From an uncultured Opitutaceae bacterium (GTDB lineage: Bacteria; Verrucomicrobiota; Verrucomicrobiia; Opitutales; Opitutaceae), in assembly GCA_903891325.1 (NCBI GenBank), contig CAITEC010000133.1, positions 1-32,008 on the forward strand: DNA of 32,008 nt, given 5' to 3'. The number at the start of each line of letters is the position of its first letter. Within the stretch, counting starts at the first letter, position 1. Shown here one piece after another: positions 9,701 through 16,840 of this stretch. The position numbers were made by a program, and so were the translations under genes. A model generated the notes under the pieces. The model did no database searches. It was not told the DNA's origin and worked only from the letters and a program-made list of their open reading frames with translations.

Positions 9701-9848
9701 CGGTCGTGACGGTGATCGAGGCGTTCTCGCTCTGCGGGTACTGCCGGACGTTCAGCGAGTGGATCGCCTGGATGCCGGCGATCAGGATCACAAGGCTGAC
9801 GACCAGCGCCAGGACCGGACGCCGGATGAATAGATCAGTGAACTTCAT
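6744..9848 (-). CDS. RND multidrug efflux pump, inner membrane subunit (HAE1 family)
   Basis: A 1034-residue protein of the usual length for AcrB/MexB/MdtB-type pumps. It starts with KFTDLFIRRPVLALVVS, the standard first helix, and has two large periplasmic regions and two blocks of membrane helices. The proton-relay aspartates are seen in helix 4 (GLVVDDAIVVVEN) and the partner lysine in helix 10 (LISKNGILIVEFANK). It exports hydrophobic or amphipathic compounds by proton antiport, working with the adaptor and TolC. The start codon shares its A with the adaptor stop codon (TGATG), and its own stop overlaps the TolC GTG. Upstream marR suggests that expression is induced by a small ligand. Substrates cannot be read from sequence. 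Confidence 0.95.
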   Translation of the reverse strand: MKFTDLFIRRPVLALVVSLVILIAGIQAIHSLNVRQYPQSENASITVTTVYIGASPDLVRGFVTTPLEQAIAAADGIDYLQSQSSQGTSLITARLKINYDPNKALADISARVDQVRNNLPPEAQIPAISIQPADSQFASAYLSFSSNVLQHNEITDYIVRAIQPRLSALEGVQSAQVLGGRTFAMRIWLKTARMADLHVTPSEVTAALQANNHLTALGTTKGALIQVNLTADTDMHSVEDFKQLVIRQQNGAIVRLQDVADVALGAEDYNTEVRFSGETAVFIGVFVLPSANSLDVIRRVRAEMASIQHDLPAGLRARVAYDGTEYINAAIHDVIHTLVDTLLIVVVVIFLFLGSFRSVLIPVVAIPISLIGGVFLMQAFGFTVNLLTLLAIVLSVGLVVDDAIVVVENVERHMAEGRKPLDAALLGARELIGPIIAMTITLAAVYAPIGLQGGVTGSLFREFAFTLAGTVTISGIVALTLSPMMSATLLRQGEEERGLAGRIARGFAKLRDHYGRTLAVVLRHRAPIYAVWIILGLAGLAMLVLSPAELAPSEDQGVVFGIMTASANSTLDQTNAFALAAGKVFRSVPEADFTFQLTFPNNGFGGLVVKPWGQRKRTVYSILPQVQAQMNSIPGIQMFAALPGALPGGDNFPMEFVISSTADFDELLPLAQKIADDAAKTGMFAFPPLVDVKIDQPQSELVIDRDKVAALGLNLQQVGNDLAAAVGGNYVNFFDIQGRSYKVIPQVRRIDRLNPEQLREIYVSAPGGQLVSVSTFATLRNSTVARSLNRFQQLNAVTIQGVSFRPLDQALAFLEDDAAKTLPKGYVIDYMGESRQLRREGGSAQFWQMMGLAAVIIFLVLAAQFNSFRDPLIILGGSVPLALFGASLFMFLRMPNPNLPYWTNAWTTTLNIYSKVGLVTLIGLISKNGILIVEFANKLQLAGKSKIEAVHEAAMTRLRPVLMTTVATVAGHFPLTIVTGPGAAARNSIGRVLVGGMSIGTVFTLFVVPCVYVLIAKDHAKDRAREQAIDAASL

Positions 9849-11044
9849 CAGGAATTTTCCGGCTGGGGTGTGAGGCTCGCCGCGGGGGCCAGCCGGTTGT
9901 CGATCGTGACCTGGAGGCCGTTGCGCAGCTTGAACGCGCCGGTCGTCACGACCACCTCCCCCGCCTTGAGCCCGGAGACGACGGCGACAAAGTCGCCGCG
10001 CTTCTCACCCAGGCGGACGAACTGCTGGCGGGCGACCTTGACGGGCTTCCCGTCGGCGTCCTTGGCGTCGTCCACGACGAAGACCGAGTCGCCGTAGGGC
10101 GCGTAAAGGACGGAGGTCGAGGGGATCACGAGCACCCGCGCCTTTGTGGGGAGCAGGACCTTCACGTCGACGAACATCCCGGGCCGGAGCAGCTCGTCCC
10201 CGTTGGCGATGGTCGCCTCAACCTTCACGTTGCGGGTCGCGCTGTCCACGTCGGGGTTCATCGCCGTGATGGAACCCTGGCCCGTGAAGTTATGGAGGGC
10301 GCCAGTCGAGACCTGCACGGGCATCCCGGTCGCAACCTCCGAGAGCCACTGCTGGGGAAGGTAGAAATCGGCATAGATCGGCTTCAGCGCCTGGAGCGAG
10401 ACGATCGGGTCGCCCGCCCGCAGCGTCTGGCCGAGGTTCACGAGCCGGATCCCGAGCCGTCCGGCAAAGGGCGCGCGGATCGTCTTCTTCGCAATCGTCG
10501 CCTGGATGTTGGCGGCCTGCGCGACGGCCTGCTTGTGGACGGCATCGTCGGAGTCGTACTGCTGCTGGGAGATCGTTTCCTTGTCGAGCAGCTCGCGGGA
10601 GCGCTGGAGGTTGAGCCGGGCCAGCTCGGCGGCCGCCTGGGCCGCCGCGAGCTGGGCCATTTCCGAGGTCACGTCCTGCTGCACGAGGAGGTCGCCGGCC
10701 TTCACGAGGCTCCCGGCCTCGAAGGAGATCACCGACACGTTCCCGTCGAGCTGGGCGGAGACCGTGACGCCCTGCACCGCGGCGATGCTGCCCACCGCGG
10801 GAAGAAAGGGCTCCCAATCGTCCTGGCTGACCGCCGCGGTCGTGACCGGTGTCGGCGGCAGGGACCATTTCGAGGCCATCATCGTCTTGATCTGCGACAT
10901 CTTCACGGAGACCAGCCCGCCGATCAGCACGACGAGGACCCCGAGGGAGATGCAGGCGACCCAGCTGACGAGCCCGAGAAACCGGAGCAGGAGAAGGACG
11001 ACGACCAGGGCCGCCGCGGCAATGAGGATGATTTCAGGATGCAT
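9848..11044 (-). CDS. RND efflux periplasmic adaptor (HlyD/MFP family)
   Basis: A 398-residue membrane fusion protein. After the N-terminal membrane region comes the split lipoyl domain (VTVSAQLDGNVSVISFEAGSLVKAGDLL and later TIRAPFAGRLGIRLVNLGQTLRAGD), separated by an alpha-helical hairpin rich in Ala/Gln, then the beta-barrel and membrane-proximal domains (RPGMFVDVKVLLP; GLKAGEVVVTTGAFKLRNG). It bridges the inner-membrane pump and TolC. Oddly, the N-terminus has two hydrophobic stretches (about 4-22 and 26-46) rather than a single anchor or lipoprotein signal. The ATG at 11044 lies 12 bases after the marR stop, and the stop overlaps the pump start codon. Confidence 0.92.
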   Translation of the reverse strand: MHPEIILIAAAALVVVLLLLRFLGLVSWVACISLGVLVVLIGGLVSVKMSQIKTMMASKWSLPPTPVTTAAVSQDDWEPFLPAVGSIAAVQGVTVSAQLDGNVSVISFEAGSLVKAGDLLVQQDVTSEMAQLAAAQAAAELARLNLQRSRELLDKETISQQQYDSDDAVHKQAVAQAANIQATIAKKTIRAPFAGRLGIRLVNLGQTLRAGDPIVSLQALKPIYADFYLPQQWLSEVATGMPVQVSTGALHNFTGQGSITAMNPDVDSATRNVKVEATIANGDELLRPGMFVDVKVLLPTKARVLVIPSTSVLYAPYGDSVFVVDDAKDADGKPVKVARQQFVRLGEKRGDFVAVVSGLKAGEVVVTTGAFKLRNGLQVTIDNRLAPAASLTPQPENS

Positions 11045-11056
11045 GGAAGGGGGATG

Positions 11057-11620
11057 TCAGGAGGCGATGGCGACCGGCGCGTCCGGGCGCGTGGCCGAGG
11101 CCTCCCGGGAAATCGTGAGCAGGAGGCGCACCAGCGTCTTGCGGTCTGTGTCGGAGAGCGGCGCCATCAGGGCCGCCATCCGCCGGAAATGCCCGGGCAG
11201 GATGCGGTGGAGGAGCGAATGCCCCTTGCCCGTCAGGGTTACCGCCGTCATCCGGCCGTCCGCCGGATCCGGCTCACGGGTCACCAGCCCGTCCCGCTCC
11301 AGCGTGTCCACAAGCCCGGTGATGGTCGCGCGTGTCACATTGGCCAGGTCCGCCAGTTCCGCCGGCGTGCGCGTAAGCGGGTGGTTCTTGTTCTTGTCCA
11401 GAAGGAGCATCAGGACGGTGAAGCGCCCCTGGGAGATATCAAACCCGGCCAGGTAGGTTTCGCAGTCGTGGATCGCATCGTTGCCCGTGCGAAGGAGATA
11501 CAGAAATGCCTCGCAGGCAGACGGATCCAAATCAGGAAAAGTCTTCGACGCTTCGATCAGGCACTCGTACCGGGGCAGGTTTTTTGGAAGCAGCAGTGGC
11601 ATGCGACAGGACAGTCGCAT
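11057..11620 (-). CDS. MarR-family transcriptional regulator
   Basis: A 187-residue winged-helix protein. The central part has the MarR pattern: FTVLMLLLDKN..LTRTPAELADLANVTRATITGLVDTLERDGLVTREPDPADGRMTAVTLTGKG, that is the recognition helix followed by the wing with the DGR motif. These proteins act as dimers that bind palindromes and usually repress their own operon until a phenolic or other ligand binds. It is the first gene of the efflux operon. Two palindromes at its 5' end (11601-11620 and 11625-11636) are plausible binding sites. Start candidates are ATG at 11620 and ATG at 11602; neither has a Shine-Dalgarno sequence. Confidence 0.9.
   Translation of the reverse strand: MRLSCRMPLLLPKNLPRYECLIEASKTFPDLDPSACEAFLYLLRTGNDAIHDCETYLAGFDISQGRFTVLMLLLDKNKNHPLTRTPAELADLANVTRATITGLVDTLERDGLVTREPDPADGRMTAVTLTGKGHSLLHRILPGHFRRMAALMAPLSDTDRKTLVRLLLTISREASATRPDAPVAIAS
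11601..11620. promoter_or_regulatory. Inverted repeat at the marR start, candidate operator
   Basis: The bases ATGCGAC-AGGACA-GTCGCAT form a perfect 7-base inverted repeat with a 6-base centre. It spans the first possible marR start codon and abuts the second. The size and symmetry suit a dimeric winged-helix regulator. Binding by this MarR protein is inference from position. Confidence 0.4.
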
Positions 11621-11621
11621 A

Positions 11622-11649
11622 TCGTTAGGCAGCTAATCAACAAACGCAA
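11622..11649 (-). promoter_or_regulatory. Candidate promoter and TTAG-N4-CTAA palindrome for the efflux operon
   Basis: On the minus strand TTGCGT (11649-11644) and TAACGA (11627-11622) are 16 bases apart and could be -35 and -10 elements. Between and overlapping them lies the palindrome TTAG-GCAG-CTAA at 11625-11636, which also overlaps the stop codon of the arabinofuranosidase gene. If this promoter is used, transcripts would start very close to the marR start codon and be nearly leaderless. The -10 match is weak, so confidence is low. Confidence 0.3.
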
Positions 11650-13123
11650 GTGTAACCACTGATTTTGGCGGAAGGGAGACCTTCGCCGCTCCTTCACCGG
11701 TCGAAAATCCCGTGAATTCCGCCGGGGCGACCGCCGCGGGCCGCTCGAAGGTGTTGTGCGCATCCATGTCCTGGGCGGTGAGGATCCGCCCGTGCGCGCG
11801 GGAGCCCACCGGGCCCGAAAGCCGGCAGGCGACTTCCGCGGGCCGGTTGGGATCGGTGTTCACGAGCGAGAGGTGGACCGTGCCCGCCGCGTCGCGGGAG
11901 GCGGTCGCGCTCACCGCGGGAATCGCCGAGCCGCCCAGCGCATAGTCCGGCGACTCGAGCGCGACCGGGAGCGCGGAGGCCCCCTTGTGCACCGCGTACA
12001 TCTCGAACACGTGGTAGGTCGGGGTGACGAGCATCCGCGGACCGTCCGTCAGGATCATGGCCTGGAGGACGTTCACGGTCTGGGCGATGTTCGCCATCGC
12101 CACGCGCCGGGCGTGCCGGTGGAAAATATTGAAGTGCAGGGCCGCGACCAGCGCGTCGCGCAGCGAATTCTGCTGGTAGAGGAAGCCGGGATTGGTGCCC
12201 GGCTCGACGTCGTACCAGGTGCCCCACTCGTCCACGATGAGCGCGACCGCGCCGGCCGGGTCGTACCGGTCCATGACCGCGCTGTGGGCCGCGATCAGGC
12301 CGTCGATGTCGAGCGCGCGCCGGAGCGTCAGGTGCCACCGCGCCTCGTCGAACCCGGTGGCCAGGCCGCGGTCGGTCCACTCGCCGGCGACCGTGTAGTA
12401 GTGGAACGAGAGCGCGTTCATCGCCGTGCCGGCCAGCTGCATGAGGACCTCCGTCCAGACCGTGTCCGCGCCCCGCGGCCCGCAGGCGACCCGATACACG
12501 GTGTTGCCCGACAGGTTCCTCACGTAGGTGTTATAGCGCAGGTAATTGTCAGCGTAGTATTCGGGGCGCATGCTGCCGCCGCAGCCCCAGTTCTCATTGC
12601 CCCCCCCGAAAAAGCGCAGCTTCCAGGGCGCCTCGCGGCCGTTCGCGCGGCGCAGGTTCGCCATCGGCGAATCGGCGTCGGAGGTGAGGTACTCGACCCA
12701 CTCCTGCATCTCGCGCACCGTCCCGCTGCCCACGTTTCCGCAGATGTACGGCTCGCAGCCGAGCTGGGCGCAAAGGTCCATGTACTCGTGCGTGCCGAAA
12801 TGGTTGTTCTCCGAGACGCCGCCCCAGTGGGTGTTGATCATCCGCGGGCGGTCCTCCCGCGGGCCGATCCCGTCGCGCCAGTGGTACTCGTCGGCGAAGC
12901 ATCCGCCCGGCCAGCGCAGGACCGGGACCCGGATTTTCCTGAGGGCGGCGACCGCGTCGTTGCGGATCCCGCGGGTGTTCGGGATCGGCGAATCCTCCCC
13001 GACCCACAGTCCCTCGTAGATGCAGCGCCCGAGGTGCTCGGCAAAGTGCCCGTAGACGTTCGGGTTGATGGCCGTCCCCGGGGCGCCTGCGTCCAGGGCC
13101 AGGACTGCCTTGGCGGGGCTCAC
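11633..13123 (-). CDS. Alpha-L-arabinofuranosidase, glycoside hydrolase family 51
   Basis: A 496-residue enzyme with the GH51 layout: a (beta/alpha)8 barrel followed by a beta-sandwich. The catalytic acid/base is E177 in GNENWG and the nucleophile is E299 in VDEWG. The motif [14 protein letters not shown] near 69-82 is typical of the family. It releases terminal L-arabinofuranose from arabinoxylan or arabinan oligosaccharides. There is no signal peptide, so it should act in the cytoplasm on imported oligosaccharides. The GTG start at 13123 overlaps the transketolase stop codon (GTGA), giving tight coupling to a pentose phosphate enzyme. Length and motifs are complete. Confidence 0.92.
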   Translation of the reverse strand: MSPAKAVLALDAGAPGTAINPNVYGHFAEHLGRCIYEGLWVGEDSPIPNTRGIRNDAVAALRKIRVPVLRWPGGCFADEYHWRDGIGPREDRPRMINTHWGGVSENNHFGTHEYMDLCAQLGCEPYICGNVGSGTVREMQEWVEYLTSDADSPMANLRRANGREAPWKLRFFGGGNENWGCGGSMRPEYYADNYLRYNTYVRNLSGNTVYRVACGPRGADTVWTEVLMQLAGTAMNALSFHYYTVAGEWTDRGLATGFDEARWHLTLRRALDIDGLIAAHSAVMDRYDPAGAVALIVDEWGTWYDVEPGTNPGFLYQQNSLRDALVAALHFNIFHRHARRVAMANIAQTVNVLQAMILTDGPRMLVTPTYHVFEMYAVHKGASALPVALESPDYALGGSAIPAVSATASRDAAGTVHLSLVNTDPNRPAEVACRLSGPVGSRAHGRILTAQDMDAHNTFERPAAVAPAEFTGFSTGEGAAKVSLPPKSVVTLAFVD

Positions 13124-15111
13124 AGGCTGCGCGCCGCCGCCACCACCGCTTCCGTCGTGATTCCCAGTTCCTTGAAAACGGCGGGAGCCGGGGCGCTCAG
13201 GCCGAACCGGTTGATCCCGACCGTCCTGCCCTCAAACCCGACATATTTCCGCCAGAGGTCGGTCACGCCGGCCTCGACGGAGACCCGCCGCCGGCAGGAG
13301 GACGGAAGGACGGCCTCGCGGTACTCGGCGGGCTGGCCGTCAAAGCGGGAAAAGGAGGGCATCGAGACGACGCGGGTGCCCGCGCCGAGCTCCGCTGCGG
13401 CGGCCAGCGCAAGCTGAAGCTCGCTGCCGGTCGCGAGCAGGATTGTCGACAGGGGGGCGGTCTCCTGCAGGGCCACGTAGCCGCCCTTCAGGACGCCTGC
13501 GCGGCGGATGTGCGGGGGAATGTCGTTGAGGTTGGGCACCTCCTGGCGGGAGAGCGCGATGAGCGTCGGGCCCCCGGTCCGCTCGAGGGCCGCCGCAAAG
13601 GCCCCCGCGGTTTCCTCGGCGTCGGCCGGCCGGATCACCTCGAACCCCGGGATCAGCCGCAGCGCGGAGATCGTCTCGACGGGCTGGTGCGTCGGCCCGT
13701 CCTCGCCGACCCCGATCGAGTCGTGCGTGTAGATGTAGACCACCGGAAGCTTCGAGAGGGCCGCGAGCCGCATCGAGGGCCTCGAGTAATCGGCAAATAC
13801 GAGGAACGTGGCGCAGGAGGGCCGGAAAATCCCGTCGTAGGCGATGCCATTGCACATCGCCGCCATCGCGTGCTCGCGGATGCCGAAGCGGATGTTCCTG
13901 CCCGCCCGGTTGACGGGGTTGAAGTCCTCGTCGGCCTTGATGTAGTTGTAGGTGGAGCCGTGCAGGTCGGCGCTGCCCGAAATGAGCAGCGGCAGCTCGG
14001 CGGCAAGCGGCTGGAGCACCTCGCGGCCCGCCGCGCGCGTCCCGGCGAGCTTCACGTCCGGGGCGAAGACCGGGACCTTCGAGAGCAGGTGCGCCGCGCT
14101 CGGCGCCACGGAGGCTGAATCCAGCAGGGCCGCCTTCTCGGGATAGGACTCGCGCCACGCCTTGTAGTTCTTCTCCCACTTGTTGGCCCGGCGGATGAGC
14201 CGCCGCTTGTGCCCGGCGAAGTACTCGCGGACATCCTCGCTCACGAAAAAATGCTGGTCGGCGGGCAGGCCCAGTCCGGCCCGGGCCGCGTCGGCGAACT
14301 TCGCCCCGCCCTCGCCGTGCGCCTTCTGCGTGCCCTGCACCTCGGGGATCCCCTTGCCGATGACCGTGTGGGCGATGATCAGCTGCGGCTTCCCGCTCTT
14401 GGCCTTCTTCGCCTTGTTGAAGGCCTTGAGGAACGCCGGCATGTCGTGGCCATCGACCGTCTGCACATCCCACTCGATCGCCTTGAAGCGCAGGGCCGTA
14501 TTCTCGCTCTGCGTCTTGTCGGCCATCGCGTCCAGCGTGACGTAATTTGAGTCGTAGATGAGGATCAGGTTGCCGAGCTTCTGGTGGCCGGCGAACTCGA
14601 CGGCCTCCATGGCGACGCCCTCCTGCATGCAGCCATCACCAGCCAGGCAAACCACGTGATAGTCGAAGATCGGCTCCCCCGGCCCGTTGAAGCGCGCGGC
14701 GGCCATCTGCCCGGCAACCGCCATGCCGACCGCGTTGCCCACCCCCTGGCCCAGGGGTCCGGTCGTGGCCTCGACCCCCGGCGTGTCGCGAAACTCGGGG
14801 TGCCCCGGAGTCATGCTATGGAGGGCCCGGAAACGGGTCAGCTCCTCGAGCGGCAGGTCGTAGCCGCTCAGGTGCAGCCACGCATAAAGGAACATGCTGC
14901 CATGGCCCGCCGACAGGACGAAGCGGTCCCGGTTGAGCCAGCGCGGCTTGGCCGGGTTGTGCTCCAGCGCGCAGCCATAGAGCACGGCGCCGATCTCGGC
15001 GCAACCCAGGGGCAGCCCGAGATGGCCGATCCCCGCCTTGTGCACCGCGTCGATCGCGAGGCCGCGGGCTTGGGTGGCTGACTTGGCGAGAATTTCTACT
15101 GGAAGGGTCAT
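13120..15111 (-). CDS. tkt: Transketolase
   Basis: A 663-residue thiamine diphosphate enzyme that moves two-carbon ketol units between sugar phosphates in the non-oxidative pentose phosphate pathway. Visible signatures are [12 protein letters not shown] near the start, SAGHGSM at 68-73 and the ThDP motif GDG (158-160) ending at N189. The pyrimidine domain has [16 protein letters not shown] and [11 protein letters not shown] (catalytic glutamate). The order of domains and the length match the family. The ATG at 15111 lies within the right half of a long hairpin (15107-15143) and has no Shine-Dalgarno sequence. It follows rplS by 39 bases and overlaps the downstream arabinofuranosidase gene by four bases. 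Confidence 0.96.
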   Translation of the reverse strand: MTLPVEILAKSATQARGLAIDAVHKAGIGHLGLPLGCAEIGAVLYGCALEHNPAKPRWLNRDRFVLSAGHGSMFLYAWLHLSGYDLPLEELTRFRALHSMTPGHPEFRDTPGVEATTGPLGQGVGNAVGMAVAGQMAAARFNGPGEPIFDYHVVCLAGDGCMQEGVAMEAVEFAGHQKLGNLILIYDSNYVTLDAMADKTQSENTALRFKAIEWDVQTVDGHDMPAFLKAFNKAKKAKSGKPQLIIAHTVIGKGIPEVQGTQKAHGEGGAKFADAARAGLGLPADQHFFVSEDVREYFAGHKRRLIRRANKWEKNYKAWRESYPEKAALLDSASVAPSAAHLLSKVPVFAPDVKLAGTRAAGREVLQPLAAELPLLISGSADLHGSTYNYIKADEDFNPVNRAGRNIRFGIREHAMAAMCNGIAYDGIFRPSCATFLVFADYSRPSMRLAALSKLPVVYIYTHDSIGVGEDGPTHQPVETISALRLIPGFEVIRPADAEETAGAFAAALERTGGPTLIALSRQEVPNLNDIPPHIRRAGVLKGGYVALQETAPLSTILLATGSELQLALAAAAELGAGTRVVSMPSFSRFDGQPAEYREAVLPSSCRRRVSVEAGVTDLWRKYVGFEGRTVGINRFGLSAPAPAVFKELGITTEAVVAAARSL

Positions 15112-15143
15112 GCCGTAAACTTTGGTGAAGTTTATGGCATGAC
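15107..15143 (-). promoter_or_regulatory. Hairpin enclosing the transketolase start codon
   Basis: The arms at 15107-15122 (GTCATGCCGTAAACTT) and 15128-15143 (AAGTTTATGGCATGAC) pair at 15 of 16 positions around a 5-base loop. In the minus-strand transcript the tkt AUG (15111-15109) is buried in the 3' arm. The 5' arm holds a second AUG followed by one codon and a stop. There is no U tract, so it is not an ordinary terminator. It could be an RNA switch or processing site, or a DNA operator for a dimeric regulator. Confidence 0.6.
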
Positions 15144-15150
15144 GGCAATC

Positions 15151-15543
15151 TTAAGCCGTCGCCGCGGGGGTGGTTTCCGCAGTGGCGGCGAGCCGCCCCT
15201 CCTTCTCCCTCACCTTGACGGCCGCCTTGCCGGTCCTGCCGCGCAGGTAGTAGAGGCGGGCCTTCATCGGCTCGGACTCGCGCTCGATCTCGATCTTCTC
15301 GATATTCGGCGAATTGAGCGGAAACACGCGCTCGACACCCTCGCCGTAGCTGATCCGGCGGACGGTGAAAGTCTCGTGGATGCCGCTGGACTTGCGGGCG
15401 ATCACGATCCCGGCGAAGATCTGGATGCGCTCCTTGTCTCCCTCGCGGACCTTGGTGTGGACGCGCACGCCGTCCCCGACCCTGAACGGAGGGAGGCCTG
15501 TTTTAACCTGTGATGCGGTTATCTCGTTGATTATCGGGTTCAT
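15151..15543 (-). CDS. rplS: 50S ribosomal protein L19
   Basis: A 130-residue protein with the complete L19 pattern: PPFRVGDGVRVHTKVREGDKERIQIFAGIVIARK, then GIHETFTVRRISYGEGVERVFPLNSPNIEKIEI and the basic KARLYYLRGRTGKAA end. L19 sits at the 30S-50S interface. The last 20 or so residues are an Ala/Thr-rich extension. It follows trmD by 9 bases, as in the common rpsP-trmD-rplS order. The stop at 15151 is seven bases from the tkt hairpin. Confidence 0.97.
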   Translation of the reverse strand: MNPIINEITASQVKTGLPPFRVGDGVRVHTKVREGDKERIQIFAGIVIARKSSGIHETFTVRRISYGEGVERVFPLNSPNIEKIEIERESEPMKARLYYLRGRTGKAAVKVREKEGRLAATAETTPAATA

Positions 15544-15552
15544 GGCAGTGGC

Positions 15553-16224
15553 TTATTTTAGTAAATCGGGTCGGACTTGGCGGGTTTTCTCCAACGCATG
15601 ATCGCGTCGCCATTTTTCGATTTCGGCATGGTTGCCGGATAGAAGCACATCCGGCACGGACATGCCGCGAAATTCGGCGGGACGCGTGTATTGAGGAAAG
15701 TCGAGCAACTTGCCTGTGAACGATTCGTGCGTCAACGACTTTTCCTCGCCAAGCACGCCGGGGATGAAACGGCTCAGGGCGTCCACCAGGACGGCCGCCG
15801 CCAGGGTGCCGTTGGTCAGGACGTAGTCCCCAATGCTGATCTCCTGGTCAATCACGCTGTCCCGTATCCTCTGGTCGATCCCCTCGTAGTGCCCGCTGAG
15901 AAGGATAAGGTGCTCCAGCCCTGATAGTTCCTTCGCCACCGCGGGCGAGAGCGGCACCCCGTCCGGGGTGAGGTAGATCCTCCGGCACCCCGGCGATTGA
16001 AGCTGCTCAATGGCAGCAAATACCGGTTCCGGCTTGAGAAGCATCCCCGCCCCGCCGCCAAAGGGCCGGTCGTCAGCCGTATGATGCTTGTCGGTGGTCC
16101 AATCGCGGAGGTTGTGGACGGTGATGCCGATCAGCCCGCTCTCCCGCGCCCGACCCACAATGCTCTCGGCGAGAAAGCCGTCCAGCATCGCTGGGAATAA
16201 TGTGAGTATATCGATTCTAACCAT
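15553..16224 (-). CDS. trmD: tRNA (guanine-N1)-methyltransferase
   Basis: A 223-residue SPOUT methyltransferase that makes m1G37 in tRNAs with G36, preventing +1 frameshifts. Visible family motifs are IDILTLFPAMLDG at the start, DDRPFGGGAGMLLKPEP, LLSGHYEGIDQRI and the knotted-loop region EISIGDYVLTNGTLAA. It is slightly shorter than the usual 240-250 residues because the C-terminus is short, but all core motifs are present. The ATG at 16224 has no Shine-Dalgarno sequence. The 220 bases between it and rpsP hold a repeat where rimM is often found. Confidence 0.96.
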   Translation of the reverse strand: MVRIDILTLFPAMLDGFLAESIVGRARESGLIGITVHNLRDWTTDKHHTADDRPFGGGAGMLLKPEPVFAAIEQLQSPGCRRIYLTPDGVPLSPAVAKELSGLEHLILLSGHYEGIDQRIRDSVIDQEISIGDYVLTNGTLAAAVLVDALSRFIPGVLGEEKSLTHESFTGKLLDFPQYTRPAEFRGMSVPDVLLSGNHAEIEKWRRDHALEKTRQVRPDLLK

Positions 16225-16298
16225 GGCGGCCTCGCATCAGAAACCCGGGGCCTGGGTGATTGCCCAGAACCCAAATCCTGAATTTTGGTGGTCGGTCT

Positions 16299-16385
16299 GA
16301 TTGAGGGTGGAGCGGGACCTCCGGGCACGCTGGTTTGGGACTATCGTCGCTCAGCGCGCTCGGAGATCGCGCTCCACCCTCAATC
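16299..16385. repeat. Palindromic repeat family A, copy 3 (diverged)
   Basis: An 87-base element with perfect outer arms of 16 bases at 16299-16314 (GATTGAGGGTGGAGCG) and 16370-16385, continuing inward as an imperfect match. The right half, AGCGCGCTCGGAGATCGCGC followed by TCCACC, is the same as in copies 1 and 2, while the left half and the loop have diverged. It lies in the gap between rpsP and trmD, inside what is usually one operon, so it may affect their relative expression. Confidence 0.85.
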
Positions 16386-16444
16386 CGAAAATCGCATAAA
16401 TACTCGCCCTATCCCCGGGCTGACCGCCAAATGATCTTCGGGCG

Positions 16445-16738
16445 TTAGACCGCCGCGGGAGCGGCCGGCGCCGCTTCCACCGCAGGAGCCGCCGCGGCGG
16501 ACTTCCTTGCCCGCTTGATGATCGAGTGCAGCGTATCCGACGGCTTCGCACCCTTGGAGAGCCAGTAGTCGACGCGGGCGAGGTCCAGCTTCACCATTTC
16601 TCCCTTGGCGCGGGGGTCGTAGGTGCCAAGCATCTCGGCGGGGCGGCCGTCGCGGCGCGAACGGGCCTCCGCTACAACGATGCGGTAATGCGGCTGGTGG
16701 GTGGTGCCCACGCGGGTGAGACGGATTTTGAGTGCCAT
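16445..16738 (-). CDS. rpsP: 30S ribosomal protein S16
   Basis: A 97-residue protein. MALKIRLTRVGTTHQPHYRIVVAEARSRRDGR.. and MLGTYDPRAKGEMVKLDLARVDYWLSKGAKPSDT are diagnostic for S16. The final 20 residues are Ala/Pro-rich and outside the family core. The ATG at 16738 faces ychF divergently across about 100 bases. It heads the rpsP-trmD-rplS series. Confidence 0.97.
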   Translation of the reverse strand: MALKIRLTRVGTTHQPHYRIVVAEARSRRDGRPAEMLGTYDPRAKGEMVKLDLARVDYWLSKGAKPSDTLHSIIKRARKSAAAAPAVEAAPAAPAAV

Positions 16739-16803
16739 GGCTTATGCTTTCGGAGCGGACCTGTTTTGGAAAAGTTGGATAGCAGACCGCTTCATAAATG
16801 GCT

Positions 16804-16809
16804 TGTCAA
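16804..16809 (-). promoter_or_regulatory. Possible -35 element for rpsP
   Basis: On the minus strand a perfect TTGACA occurs 66 bases upstream of the rpsP ATG in the divergent rpsP-ychF gap. A matching -10 is not convincing: TGCTAT follows after about 19 bases and TATCCA after 22. I mark only the -35-like hexamer. Confidence 0.25.
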
Positions 16810-16840
16810 GTCCCTAGCCCTCCCGGTCAATGGACCGTTT

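Noticed and set aside
16225-16444. A degraded rimM between rpsP and trmD
   Set aside because: Neither strand gives RimM-like motifs in any frame; the gap is a palindromic repeat plus short unique flanks.
16526-16840. Upstream extension of ychF
   Set aside because: It runs antisense through rpsP, and YchF proteins start at the P-loop strand MLKAGIVGLPNVGKST.
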